A DNA stretch of 64,000 nucleotides from Chersky-840 sp035532735 (lineage in GTDB: Bacteria; Actinomycetota; Acidimicrobiia; Acidimicrobiales; UBA8190). The stretch is taken from the NCBI GenBank assembly GCA_035532735.1, contig DATKQM010000031.1, forward strand, positions 1-64,000. Direction: 5' to 3'. Position 1 is the first letter of the stretch; every line of letters begins with the position of its first letter. Both the position numbers and the translations under genes were made by a program. The notes under the pieces are model-generated. The model saw only the letters and a program-made list of their open reading frames with translations, had not been told where the DNA came from and did no database searches. Shown here piece after piece: positions 26,058 to 34,016 of the stretch.

Positions 26058-26069
26058 GATTCTCTGGCT
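26055..26069 (+). promoter_or_regulatory. -10 box of rplU overlapping the rne stop
   Basis: TAGGAT (26055-26060) includes the rne TAG and ends nine bases before the rplU ATG, predicting a leader of about three nucleotides. There is no Shine-Dalgarno sequence before rplU, which supports leaderless initiation. Confidence 0.45.
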
Positions 26070-26390
26070 ATGTATGCGGTGATCCAGAGTGGTGGCAAGC
26101 AGGAGCGGGTGGCCGAGGGCCAGCAGCTGCGCGTGGAGCTTCTCGGGGTGCCCGAGGGGAGCGAAGTCGAGCTTTCCCCGGTACTGGTCGTGGACGACGA
26201 CCGAGTCCTCGCCACGCCCGACGAGCTGGCCGGCACGGTGGTGGCGGCCCGGGTCGTGGGCCAGGAGCTCGGTCCCAAGATCCGGGGGTTCACCTACCAG
26301 GCCAAGGCGCGGCGCCGGCGGCGCTGGGGTCACCGCCAGCAGTACGACACCGTCGAGATCGTGTCGATCACGGTCCCGGCAGGCCGCTGA
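26070..26390 (+). CDS. rplU: 50S ribosomal protein L21
   Basis: A 106-residue large-subunit protein starting MYAVIQSGGKQERVAEGQ, the standard L21 N-terminus, and ending with the family signature of basic KARRRRRWGHRQ followed by a short beta strand. It binds 23S rRNA with L20. It is followed 25 bases later by rpmA, as in nearly all bacteria, so the two are made together. Confidence 0.97.
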   Translation: MYAVIQSGGKQERVAEGQQLRVELLGVPEGSEVELSPVLVVDDDRVLATPDELAGTVVAARVVGQELGPKIRGFTYQAKARRRRRWGHRQQYDTVEIVSITVPAGR

Positions 26391-26415
26391 GCCCGCCGCA
26401 CAGGAGGAGGTTCTC

Positions 26416-26670
26416 GTGTCGAAGACCAAAGGTGGCGGTTCCACCCGCAACGGCCGCGATTCGAAGTCCAAGCGCCTGGGCGTGAAGGTGTACGACGGTA
26501 CGACCGTCCCCGCCGGCGCCATCATCCTGCGCCAGCGGGGTACAAAGTTCCACCCTGGCGAGAATGTCGGGCGCGGTGGCGATGACACGCTGTTCGCGAC
26601 CGCCGACGGCGTGGTGAGCTTCGGCACCCGCAAGGGTCGCCGCCAGGTGAGCGTCCGCGTCGAGTCCTGA
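26416..26670 (+). CDS. rpmA: 50S ribosomal protein L27
   Basis: An 84-residue protein whose flexible N-terminus reaches the peptidyl-transferase centre. SKTKGGGSTRNGRDSKSKRL and IILRQRGTKFHPGENVGRGG are family signatures. The GTG start is preceded by AGGAGGAGG five bases away, a very strong ribosome binding site that contrasts with the bare rplU start. Confidence 0.97.
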   Translation: MSKTKGGGSTRNGRDSKSKRLGVKVYDGTTVPAGAIILRQRGTKFHPGENVGRGGDDTLFATADGVVSFGTRKGRRQVSVRVES

Positions 26671-26720
26671 GCCGGGGCGGCCGGTCACTGTCTCTTTCGG
26701 GAGGGAGTGACGGTGGCTCG

Positions 26721-26733
26721 TAGAATCGGCGCT
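26721..26733 (+). promoter_or_regulatory. -10 box of a leaderless obgE transcript
   Basis: TAGAAT (26721-26726) ends seven bases before the GTG of MSGFADEAQ, so the message would start at the start codon. It sits inside the longer open frame from 26707 and so decides the start. Confidence 0.5.
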
Positions 26734-28068
26734 GTGTCCGGGTTCGCCGACGAAGCCCAAGTGCATGTGAAGGCGGGCAACGGCGGCGCCGGCTCCGTGT
26801 CGTTTCGCCGTGAGGCGCACGTGTCGAAGGGCGGCCCCGACGGCGGCGACGGCGGCAACGGTGGTGATGTGTGGCTCGTGGCCTCCACCAACCAGGCGTC
26901 GCTGCTCGGATTTCGCGATCACCCGCATCGTCGGGCCACCGATGGCAAGCACGGACAGGGAAAGAAGCGCCACGGCCCCCGGGGCCAGGCCCTCGACGTG
27001 CCCGTGCCGGTCGGGACGATGGTGCGGGGCCCCGACGGGTCGGTCCTCGCCGATCTGGCCACGGACGGGGACCGCTGGCTGGCCGCGGGTGGGGGACGAG
27101 GTGGGCGCGGCAATGCTCGTTTTCTCTCCAACCGCCGGCGGGCCCCCGCCTTCGCCGAGCAGGGCGAGAAGGGTGAGGAGCGGTGGCTCGACCTCGAGCT
27201 GAAGCTGCTCGCGGATGTGGCTCTGGTGGGGCTGCCGAACTCGGGCAAGAGCACCCTGATCTCGCGGATCTCCGCCGCTCGCCCCAAGGTGGCGGCCTAT
27301 CCCTTCACCACCCTCGAGCCGCACCTGGGCGTGGTCCGAGTCGGCCGGACCGGCGATGAGACCGAGTTCGTGGTGGCGGATGTGCCCGGCCTGGTGGAGG
27401 GCGCGGCCGAAGGGCGGGGCCTCGGACACCGGTTCCTCAGACACGTGGAGCGCGCTCGGGCGCTGGTGGTCCTGCTCGACCTGGCCCCAGCCGACGGCAT
27501 CTCGGCCTCGGAGCAGGAGCGGATCCTGCTCTCCGAGCTCCGTCGCTACCGACCCGAGCTGCTCGACCGGCCCCGCCTGGTGGTGGGGTCGAAGTCCGAC
27601 GTGGCGCTCGAGGGGCTCGACGCCGAGCCCGAGCTCACCATCTCAGCGGTGACCGGGGCCGGGATCCCCGAGCTCCTCGTCCGACTGGCTGCCATGGTGG
27701 TCGAGGCTCGGGTGGCAGAGGCCATCCCGAACCGGTCCGTCGTGATCCACCGTCCTCTGTCGGAGGAGATCGAGGTGGTCCGTTCCGAAGACGGCTCGTT
27801 CGTGGTCCTCGGCCGTCCCGCCCTGCGAGCGGTGGCCTTGTCGGACCTCAACGACGCCGATGCCGTCGACTATGTCCAGAGCCGCCTGCGCCGGCTCGGG
27901 GTGGAGCGCGCCCTGGTGCGCGCCGGGGTGCGCGACGGGGATGTCGTGCACCTCGGGGAGCTGAGCTTCACCTACCAGCGCGAGGAAGGGGTCGAGGGTG
28001 CGGTGTCAGAGACTCCGCGGCCCGAGATCAGGCGGTCGACCCGTCGCGGCCGGGGATCAGACCGATGA
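26734..28068 (+). CDS. obgE: GTPase Obg (CgtA)
   Basis: A 444-residue ribosome-assembly GTPase. The Gly-rich Obg fold (about 1-160; GNGGAGSVSFRREAHVSKGG, PDGGDGGNGGDV) leads into the G domain with G1 GLPNSGKS (166-173) and G3 DVPGLVEG (216-223). G4 is SKSD (286-289), with Ser in place of the usual Asn, followed by a C-terminal OCT domain. Obg proteins begin at the F/V-x-DEA segment, so the GTG at 26734 fits better than 26707. Its stop overlaps proB. Confidence 0.94.
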   Translation: MSGFADEAQVHVKAGNGGAGSVSFRREAHVSKGGPDGGDGGNGGDVWLVASTNQASLLGFRDHPHRRATDGKHGQGKKRHGPRGQALDVPVPVGTMVRGPDGSVLADLATDGDRWLAAGGGRGGRGNARFLSNRRRAPAFAEQGEKGEERWLDLELKLLADVALVGLPNSGKSTLISRISAARPKVAAYPFTTLEPHLGVVRVGRTGDETEFVVADVPGLVEGAAEGRGLGHRFLRHVERARALVVLLDLAPADGISASEQERILLSELRRYRPELLDRPRLVVGSKSDVALEGLDAEPELTISAVTGAGIPELLVRLAAMVVEARVAEAIPNRSVVIHRPLSEEIEVVRSEDGSFVVLGRPALRAVALSDLNDADAVDYVQSRLRRLGVERALVRAGVRDGDVVHLGELSFTYQREEGVEGAVSETPRPEIRRSTRRGRGSDR

Positions 28069-29174
28069 CGACGGGTGAAGCGCCCCGAACGGTCGTGGCC
28101 AAGGTGGGGTCATCGTCGATCACGAACGCCGGCGGTGGTGTGGACGCGGTGTCGATCGACAGGCTCTGCGGGCAGGTGGCCGAGTTGCGCGACCTCGGCC
28201 ACAGTGTCGTCCTCGTCAGCTCGGGTGCGATCGCGGCGGGGTGGTTCGCCATGGGAGGAGGGCCCCGGCCCACCGACCCGGCCACGCTGCAAGCGGTGTC
28301 CGCCGTCGGCCAGTCGAAGCTCATGCGGGTGTACGACGAGGCCTTCGCCACGCGGGGCCTCGCCGTGGGCCAGGTCCTGCTGGCCCCGCTCGACTTCATC
28401 CATCGTCAGCAGTATCTCCACGCCCGCCAGACCCTGTCCCGGCTGCTCGAGCTGGGTGTGGTCCCGGTCGTGAACGAGAACGACGCCACCTCTGACGACG
28501 AGATCCGGTTCGGTGACAACGACCGGCTGGCCGCGCTCGTGGCCCATCTCGTCGCCGCTGATCTCCTCGTCCTGCTCACCGATACCGCCGGCCTCCTGAC
28601 GGCCGATCCACGGACCACCGCCGAGGCATCGCTCATCGAAGAGGTGATCGAGGTCGACCACGAGCTCGAGATCCTGGCGGGCGGGGCGGGCAGCCCGGTC
28701 GGGAGCGGGGGCATGGCGTCGAAGCTGGCCGCAGCGAAGATCGCGGCGTGGTCCGGGGTCGAGACCGTCATCGCCGATGCTGGTCGGGCCGGGGTGCTAC
28801 GCGGGGTCATGGACGGTGAGCCCGGCGTCGGCACCGTGTTCAGGGCCCGGGGCCGGCGCCTGCCGGCCCGGAAGCTTTGGATCGCGTTCGCCGTCGCCGC
28901 GGCCGGGACCCTGATCGTCGACGACGGAGCACGGCGGGCGCTAATGGAGCGAGAAGCCTCGTTGCTCCCCGCCGGGGTGGTGTCGGTCTCTGGTCGCTTC
29001 GACACCGACGATGCCGTGGAGATCGCCGGGCCCGACGGCGTGGTCTTCGCCAAGGGCCTTGTCCGTCATCCCGCCCACTTGGTGGCGTCGTGGGCCGGGC
29101 ACCGGACGAGCGAATTGCCCGACGGTGCCGCGCCCGAGGTCGTGCACCGGGATGATCTCGTGGTGCTGGGCTGA
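28065..29174 (+). CDS. proB: Glutamate 5-kinase
   Basis: A 369-residue enzyme that phosphorylates glutamate in the first step of proline synthesis. It has an amino-acid-kinase domain (VVAKVGSSSITN at the N-terminus, VVLVSSGAIAAGW, VVPVVNENDATSDDEIRFGDNDRLAA, GSGGMASKLAAAKIA) and a C-terminal PUA domain (from about 270; PARKLWIAFAVAAAGTLIVDDGARRAL). The ATG overlaps the obgE stop. ProA follows 32 bases downstream, completing the gamma-glutamyl phosphate step. Confidence 0.96.
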   Translation: MTTGEAPRTVVAKVGSSSITNAGGGVDAVSIDRLCGQVAELRDLGHSVVLVSSGAIAAGWFAMGGGPRPTDPATLQAVSAVGQSKLMRVYDEAFATRGLAVGQVLLAPLDFIHRQQYLHARQTLSRLLELGVVPVVNENDATSDDEIRFGDNDRLAALVAHLVAADLLVLLTDTAGLLTADPRTTAEASLIEEVIEVDHELEILAGGAGSPVGSGGMASKLAAAKIAAWSGVETVIADAGRAGVLRGVMDGEPGVGTVFRARGRRLPARKLWIAFAVAAAGTLIVDDGARRALMEREASLLPAGVVSVSGRFDTDDAVEIAGPDGVVFAKGLVRHPAHLVASWAGHRTSELPDGAAPEVVHRDDLVVLG

Positions 29175-29206
29175 GGCCAGGGCGCGTGGCGGGGGTACCC
29201 TGGAGC

Positions 29207-30454
29207 ATGGCCCCGCCGACCATCGAAGACCTCGGCCGTCGAGCCAAGGCGGCTTCTCGGGTCCTGGCCGTGGCCGACGGAGCGGCCAAGAACAGCGCCC
29301 TGGGGATGGCCGCCGACCTGCTCGAAGAGCGCGGAGGGGAGCTGCTCGAGCACAACGGCGCCGATCTCGAGGCGGCCCGGGCCGAGGGTGCCAGCGAGGT
29401 CCAGACCGACCGGTTGCGCCTCAGTCGGGAACGGATCGAGGCCATGGCCGAGAGCCTGCGCCACGTCGCGGCGCTGCCCGATCCCGTGGGCGAGGTCGTC
29501 GAGGGATGGGTCCGGCCCAACGGCCTTCGCATCGAGCGGGTCCGGGTCCCCCTCGGGGTGGTGGGGGTGATCTACGAGAACCGGCCCAACGTAACGAGCG
29601 ACGCCGCGGGCCTGTGTCTGAAGGCGGGCAACGCCACCATGCTGCGGGGCTCGTCGAGCGCGGCGCGGTCCAACGCGGCCATCGTGGGCGCACTCCGAGA
29701 GGCACTGGTGAAGGTCGGGCTCCCCGAGGACGCGGTGGTGAACGTGGCGGACACGAGTCACGAGGCGGCGATCCGGTTCATGCAGCTCGACGGGGTCATC
29801 GACTGCCTCGTGCCGCGCGGGGGCCATGCCCTCATCGCGTCGGTGCGCGAGCACGCCACGGTGCCGTACGTGATCGACGGGGACGGCAATTGCCACGTCT
29901 ACGTCGATGCCGATGCCGATCTCGACATGGCTTTGTCCATCGTGGTGAACGCCAAGACCCAGCGCCCCGGGGTGTGCAACGCGGCGGAGTCCCTTCTCGT
30001 CCACGAGGCGGTGGCGGTCGAATTCCTGCCCCGGGCCCAGGCCGCGCTGGCAGGTGTCGAGTTGCGTGGCGACGAGGCGAGCCGGGCCGTCCTCGGGTCC
30101 ATCGGCGTCGCCGAGGACGACGACTTCGCCACCGAGTTCCTGGGCCCGATCATGTCGGTGGCGGTCGTCGGAGACCTCGACGACGCCATCGACCACATCA
30201 CCCGGTACGGCTCGGGACACTCCGAGGCCATCGTGACCGACGACCTGCGCGCCGCGGAACGGTTCTGTCGCGAGGTCGACGCCGCCGCGGTGGTCGTGAA
30301 CGCGTCGACCCGGTTCGTGGACGGGGGGGAGCTCGGGCTGGGGTCGGAGATCGGCATCTCGACGCAGAAGCTCCACGCCCGCGGTCCCATGGGGCTGCGC
30401 GAGCTCACCTGCGTGAAGTACCTCGTGCACGGTGACGGGCAGGTGCGGCGATGA
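29207..30454 (+). CDS. proA: Glutamate-5-semialdehyde dehydrogenase (gamma-glutamyl phosphate reductase)
   Basis: A 415-residue NADPH-dependent aldehyde-dehydrogenase-fold enzyme that reduces ProB's product. VPLGVVGVIYENRPNVTSDA and the catalytic Cys in QRPGVCNAAESLLVH are family signatures. The ATG is preferred over the GTG at 29186 because GGAG sits just before it, and a TACCCT -10-like box ends five bases upstream. The length agrees with the family. Its stop overlaps the moxR start. Confidence 0.95.
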   Translation: MAPPTIEDLGRRAKAASRVLAVADGAAKNSALGMAADLLEERGGELLEHNGADLEAARAEGASEVQTDRLRLSRERIEAMAESLRHVAALPDPVGEVVEGWVRPNGLRIERVRVPLGVVGVIYENRPNVTSDAAGLCLKAGNATMLRGSSSAARSNAAIVGALREALVKVGLPEDAVVNVADTSHEAAIRFMQLDGVIDCLVPRGGHALIASVREHATVPYVIDGDGNCHVYVDADADLDMALSIVVNAKTQRPGVCNAAESLLVHEAVAVEFLPRAQAALAGVELRGDEASRAVLGSIGVAEDDDFATEFLGPIMSVAVVGDLDDAIDHITRYGSGHSEAIVTDDLRAAERFCREVDAAAVVVNASTRFVDGGELGLGSEIGISTQKLHARGPMGLRELTCVKYLVHGDGQVRR

Positions 30455-31434
30455 GCGCGGCCGGCGACCAGGACGGTGCCGTCGACGGGAAGACCGGCTC
30501 TTTGGGGATGCTCGGGTTCCCCGACCCCGGCCCGCCGCTGTTCTCGTCGCTGACCGAGGTACGCGAACGGCTCGCCGCGGTCGGATATCTCGCCGATGAC
30601 GGCATCGCCGGGGTCGTGCATCTGGCGGACCGCCTGGCGAAGCCGGTGCTCGTGGAGGGCCCCGCCGGGACCGGGAAGACCGAGTTGGCCAAGTCGGTGG
30701 CGCGCGTGACCGGCAGCCGCCTCATCCGGTTGCAGTGCTACGAGGGCCTCGATGAGTCCAAGGCACTCTACGAATGGAATTACAAGAAGCAGTTGTTGCG
30801 GATCCAGGCCCAGCGCGTCGACGAGGATGGCGGGGGGGACAAGGCGACCACCTCGTGGCGCGATCTCGAGGAGGACATCTTCTCCGAGGAGTTCCTCCTC
30901 ACCCGCCCCCTGCTCGAAGCCATCCGTTCCCCGGACCCCGTCGTCCTCCTCGTCGACGAGGTGGACCGGGTCGAGCTCGAGACCGAGGCGCTGCTCCTCG
31001 AAGTACTGTCGGAGTACCAGGTGTCGATTCCCGAGCTGGGCACGATCCGGGCCAAGCAGATCCCGCTCGTGTTCCTCACCTCCAACAACACCCGGGAGTT
31101 GTCCGAGGCCCTCAAGAGGCGTTGCCTCTACCTCCACCTCGACTACCCGTCGCTCGAGCGCGAGCGCGACATCGTGCTCGCCCGAGTGCCCGGGGTGACC
31201 GAGGAGCTCGCCGATCAGATCGCCAGGATCGTGCGATCCTTGCGGACCCTCGAGCTCAAGAAGTACCCCTCGGTCTCCGAGACCCTGGACTGGGCCAGGA
31301 CACTGGTCGTCCTCGGCGTGGAGTCGATTGACGCCGAGCAGGCCAAAGCGACGTTGCACGTGCTGCTCAAGTACCGCAGCGACCTCGAGCGTGCGGCCAA
31401 GGAGCTGGCCGTGGCCGGGGAGGACCGGGCCTGA
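30451..31434 (+). CDS. MoxR-type AAA+ ATPase
   Basis: A 327-residue AAA+ ATPase with Walker A GPAGTGKT (70-77), Walker B VVLLVDEVDRVE and the sensor segment PLVFLTSNNTRELSEALKRRC. The insert YEWNYKKQLLRIQ is typical of the CoxD/MoxR branch paired with CoxE-like VWA proteins. Such pairs act as chaperones that insert cofactors or assemble metal enzymes; no target enzyme (for example a molybdenum hydroxylase) is seen nearby. The ATG overlaps the proA stop, and the VWA gene follows. Confidence 0.9.
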   Translation: MSAAGDQDGAVDGKTGSLGMLGFPDPGPPLFSSLTEVRERLAAVGYLADDGIAGVVHLADRLAKPVLVEGPAGTGKTELAKSVARVTGSRLIRLQCYEGLDESKALYEWNYKKQLLRIQAQRVDEDGGGDKATTSWRDLEEDIFSEEFLLTRPLLEAIRSPDPVVLLVDEVDRVELETEALLLEVLSEYQVSIPELGTIRAKQIPLVFLTSNNTRELSEALKRRCLYLHLDYPSLERERDIVLARVPGVTEELADQIARIVRSLRTLELKKYPSVSETLDWARTLVVLGVESIDAEQAKATLHVLLKYRSDLERAAKELAVAGEDRA

Positions 31435-31444
31435 GGCGTCGGTC

Positions 31445-32887
31445 GTGCTCGACGTCCTCACCGGGTTCATAGGAGAGCTGCGCGCCGCGGGCCTGCCGGT
31501 GTCGCTCACCGAGTCCATCGACGCGGCCGAGGCGGTCCATCACATCCCACTCGAGGACCGCGACGCGCTCAAGTACGCCTTGGCGGCCACCCTCGTGAAG
31601 AGCTCCGCCCATTGGAAGGCATTCGAGACGGCCTTCGAGGTGTACTTCTCGATGCGGGGCCCCCAGTACGAGTTCGGCGACGACGAGACGTCGACCGGCG
31701 ACCACGACTCGGACACCGAGAACGAGGACCGGGGACGGGGCCAGGGGAGAGGCCAGGGCGGTGGCGGGGGCGAGGGCTTGTCACCCGAGGAGCTCGCCGA
31801 GATGTTGTTCCGGGCTCTGCTGTCGGCCAACGACGCCCAGGTGGCCGCGCTGGCCCGCCAGGCTGTCAGCCGCTTCGCGGGGATGGAGCCGGGCCGGCCC
31901 GTGGGGGGGACCTACTACCTCTACCGGACGTTGAGGAACCTCGACCTCGACCGGGTCCTCGAGCGGCTCATGGACACCGCCCGGGCCTCTGCTCCGGAGG
32001 GGCAGTTGACCCCGCTCGAGGAGCGCCTCGCCCGGGACGAGTTCAAGAGCCGCCTCGATCGGTTGCGCCGGGAGCTCGAGGACGAGATCCGGCGCCGGCT
32101 GGTGGCCGACCGCGGTACCGAGGCCCTGGCCCGGTCCCTGCGAAAGCCTCTCCCCGAGGAGATCGACTTCATGCACGCCACGCGCGACGAACTGGCGTCA
32201 CTGCGTCGGGCCATCCACCCTCTGACGCGCAAGTTGGCCGTTCGTCTGGCCCGCAAACGTCGACACGGCCGCAAGGGCCCGCTCGACTTCCGGTCCACGA
32301 TGCGCCATTCCCTGTCGACCGGTGGCGTCCCGGTCGACCCCAAGTTCCGGTATCCCCGTCCCGCCAAGCCAGAGATCATTGTCATCGCCGACATTTCGGG
32401 ATCGGTGGCCTCGTTCGCGCGTTTCACGTTGCATCTCGTGCACGCCATCAGCTCGCAATTCTCGAAGGTGCGGAGCTTCGTGTTCATCGACGGCATCGAC
32501 GAGGTCACGCGGTTCTTCGAGAACGTCGACGACGTCGCCGACGCTGTGCACCGGATCAACACCGAGGCCGACGTGGTGTGGGTCGACGGGCACTCGGACT
32601 ACGGCCACGCTCTGTCGGTGTTCTGGGAGCGCTGGGGCGAGGAGATCACGCCCCGTTCGAGCGTGCTGCTGCTCGGTGACGCTCGCAACAACTACCACGC
32701 CTCACAGGCCTGGGTGGTCTCGGAGATCCAGCATCGGGCCCGTCATGTGTACTGGCTCAACCCCGAGCCTCGGGCCTACTGGGGGACCGGCGACTCGATC
32801 CTCGGCGAGTATGCGGTGCACTGTGACGATGTCTTCGAATGTCGGAACCTGCGTCAGCTCGAGCACTTTGTGACCGAGCTGGCGTGA
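31445..32887 (+). CDS. CoxE-like VWA-domain protein
   Basis: A 480-residue protein with an N-terminal helical region, a low-complexity acidic/Gly stretch (DHDSDTENEDRGRGQGRGQG, about 80-110) and a C-terminal von Willebrand A domain whose metal site begins ADISGSVASF (about 315). RSTMRHSLSTGGVPVDPKFRYP just before it is a CoxE-family hallmark. It should work with the preceding MoxR ATPase. The start is GTG, with GAGG nine bases upstream; the frame is open further up but only as moxR shadow. Its TGA overlaps the phosphatase GTG. Confidence 0.88.
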   Translation: MLDVLTGFIGELRAAGLPVSLTESIDAAEAVHHIPLEDRDALKYALAATLVKSSAHWKAFETAFEVYFSMRGPQYEFGDDETSTGDHDSDTENEDRGRGQGRGQGGGGGEGLSPEELAEMLFRALLSANDAQVAALARQAVSRFAGMEPGRPVGGTYYLYRTLRNLDLDRVLERLMDTARASAPEGQLTPLEERLARDEFKSRLDRLRRELEDEIRRRLVADRGTEALARSLRKPLPEEIDFMHATRDELASLRRAIHPLTRKLAVRLARKRRHGRKGPLDFRSTMRHSLSTGGVPVDPKFRYPRPAKPEIIVIADISGSVASFARFTLHLVHAISSQFSKVRSFVFIDGIDEVTRFFENVDDVADAVHRINTEADVVWVDGHSDYGHALSVFWERWGEEITPRSSVLLLGDARNNYHASQAWVVSEIQHRARHVYWLNPEPRAYWGTGDSILGEYAVHCDDVFECRNLRQLEHFVTELA

Positions 32888-33606
32888 GCGCGGCGACAGC
32901 GGGGGGTAGCGCGCCGCCCGGAGTGGGCACGGTGGGGACGTCGTCGGAGGGTCCCACCCGGGTCGTCCTCATCCGCCATGGTGAGGCGAACTGCAATGTC
33001 GAGGGCGTGGTCGGTGGCCATGCGGGATGCACCGGTCTGTCGGCCACAGGGAGGCGCCAGGCCGAGGCCTTGCGGGATCGGCTCGTGGCGACCGGCGAGC
33101 TCGCCGCGGCCGGCGCGCAGTATGCGAGCGTGCTGACTCGTGCCGTCGAGACGGCGGGCATCGCGGCGGCGGGCATCGGTGACGGCACGGCATCGGTGCA
33201 GGATTGCGACCTGTGCGAACTGCACCCCGGTGAAGCCGACGGCCTCACCTGGGACGAGTTCCGCGTCCGCTACGGTGAGCCCGATTTCGACGTCGATCCC
33301 GACGGCGTGGTCGCACCCGGAGGCGAGAGTTGGAACTCGTTCGTGTCCCGGGCCTCGAATGCGGTGACTCGGGTGGCCCGGTCCCATCGCGGCGAGCTCG
33401 TGGTGATCGTGTGCCATGCCGGTGTCATCGAATCGACGCTTCTCGCATTCCTGCCCGTGGCGCCGGGGCGTCGACGCCTCAGGTTGCCCACCGAGCACAC
33501 GTCGCTCACAGAATGGGAGTTGGCGGGGGACGACTGGCGCCTGGTGCGCTACAACGATGCTGCGCATCTGCGGGGCTTGGACACGACACCACCGACGTCG
33601 CCCTGA
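32884..33606 (+). CDS. Histidine phosphatase (phosphoglycerate mutase-like)
   Basis: A 240-residue enzyme of the branch-1 histidine phosphatase family. The RHG motif with the phospho-accepting H32 is in VVLIRHGEANCN, the acid/base Glu region is CELHPGEADGLTW, and the second catalytic His is in VIVCHAGVIE. The first 22 residues are a Gly/Ser-rich leader. The substrate is unknown. The GTG overlaps the CoxE-like gene stop (GTGA), making a three-gene unit with moxR. Confidence 0.85.
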   Translation: MSAATAGGSAPPGVGTVGTSSEGPTRVVLIRHGEANCNVEGVVGGHAGCTGLSATGRRQAEALRDRLVATGELAAAGAQYASVLTRAVETAGIAAAGIGDGTASVQDCDLCELHPGEADGLTWDEFRVRYGEPDFDVDPDGVVAPGGESWNSFVSRASNAVTRVARSHRGELVVIVCHAGVIESTLLAFLPVAPGRRRLRLPTEHTSLTEWELAGDDWRLVRYNDAAHLRGLDTTPPTSP

Positions 33607-33654
33607 AGTGGCGTGGCGGCGAGCTCGACCGGGCAATCGGGCATGACGCGTTCG

Positions 33655-33896
33655 GGAAGGTCCGTTCTCGAGGGCCAGACTAGGTAGCCAGAAGGCGACG
33701 TCGAATTGAGGATTGCCGACGCTGGCGATGTTCCCGTCGAAGAGCGCGGCAGAACCGTGGCGGAGACAGAGGATGTCGCTGCGGACGTCCTACGTCCGAT
33801 GTTCTTGGCGCAGCCAGGTCGCGGTGGTCTCGTCGACGGCTTGTTTCACGAACACCGATCGCCGTCGCGCAAGGTCGCCACGACAAGGGTCTAGCC
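33655..33896 (-). pseudogene. Aminoglycoside-phosphotransferase-family protein, degraded
   Basis: On the minus strand, RRSVFVKQAVDETTATWLRQ looks like the ATP-binding lobe of an APH-fold kinase. After a stop codon the same frame continues DVRSDILCLRHGSAALFDGN and then VGNPQFDVAFWLPSL, which matches the catalytic HGDxRxDN...DxN region and its downstream helix. Roughly a hundred residues between the two lobes are missing, and His-Gly before DVRSD and the DFG-like Asp are altered. It is a relic; the original substrate is unknown. Confidence 0.65.
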
Positions 33897-34016
33897 ACGC
33901 GCCACGGGGTCCAGGTGTTGCACCGGGCCCACCAGTGACTCCAGGGCTTGGATCACATTAAGACGCCTGGCACCGCCCTCAGGGTCGGCCCGCGTTGGCT
34001 GGGCGGTGGTCGAGAC

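Noticed and set aside
26707..26733. Longer obgE start at 26707
   Set aside because: Adds nine residues that Obg proteins lack and contains the TAGAAT -10 box.
33897..34016. Minus-strand open stretch reading RRLNVIQALESLVGP before a TAG
   Set aside because: Coding-like in feel but short, without start codon or recognisable family; mentioned only with the kinase relic.
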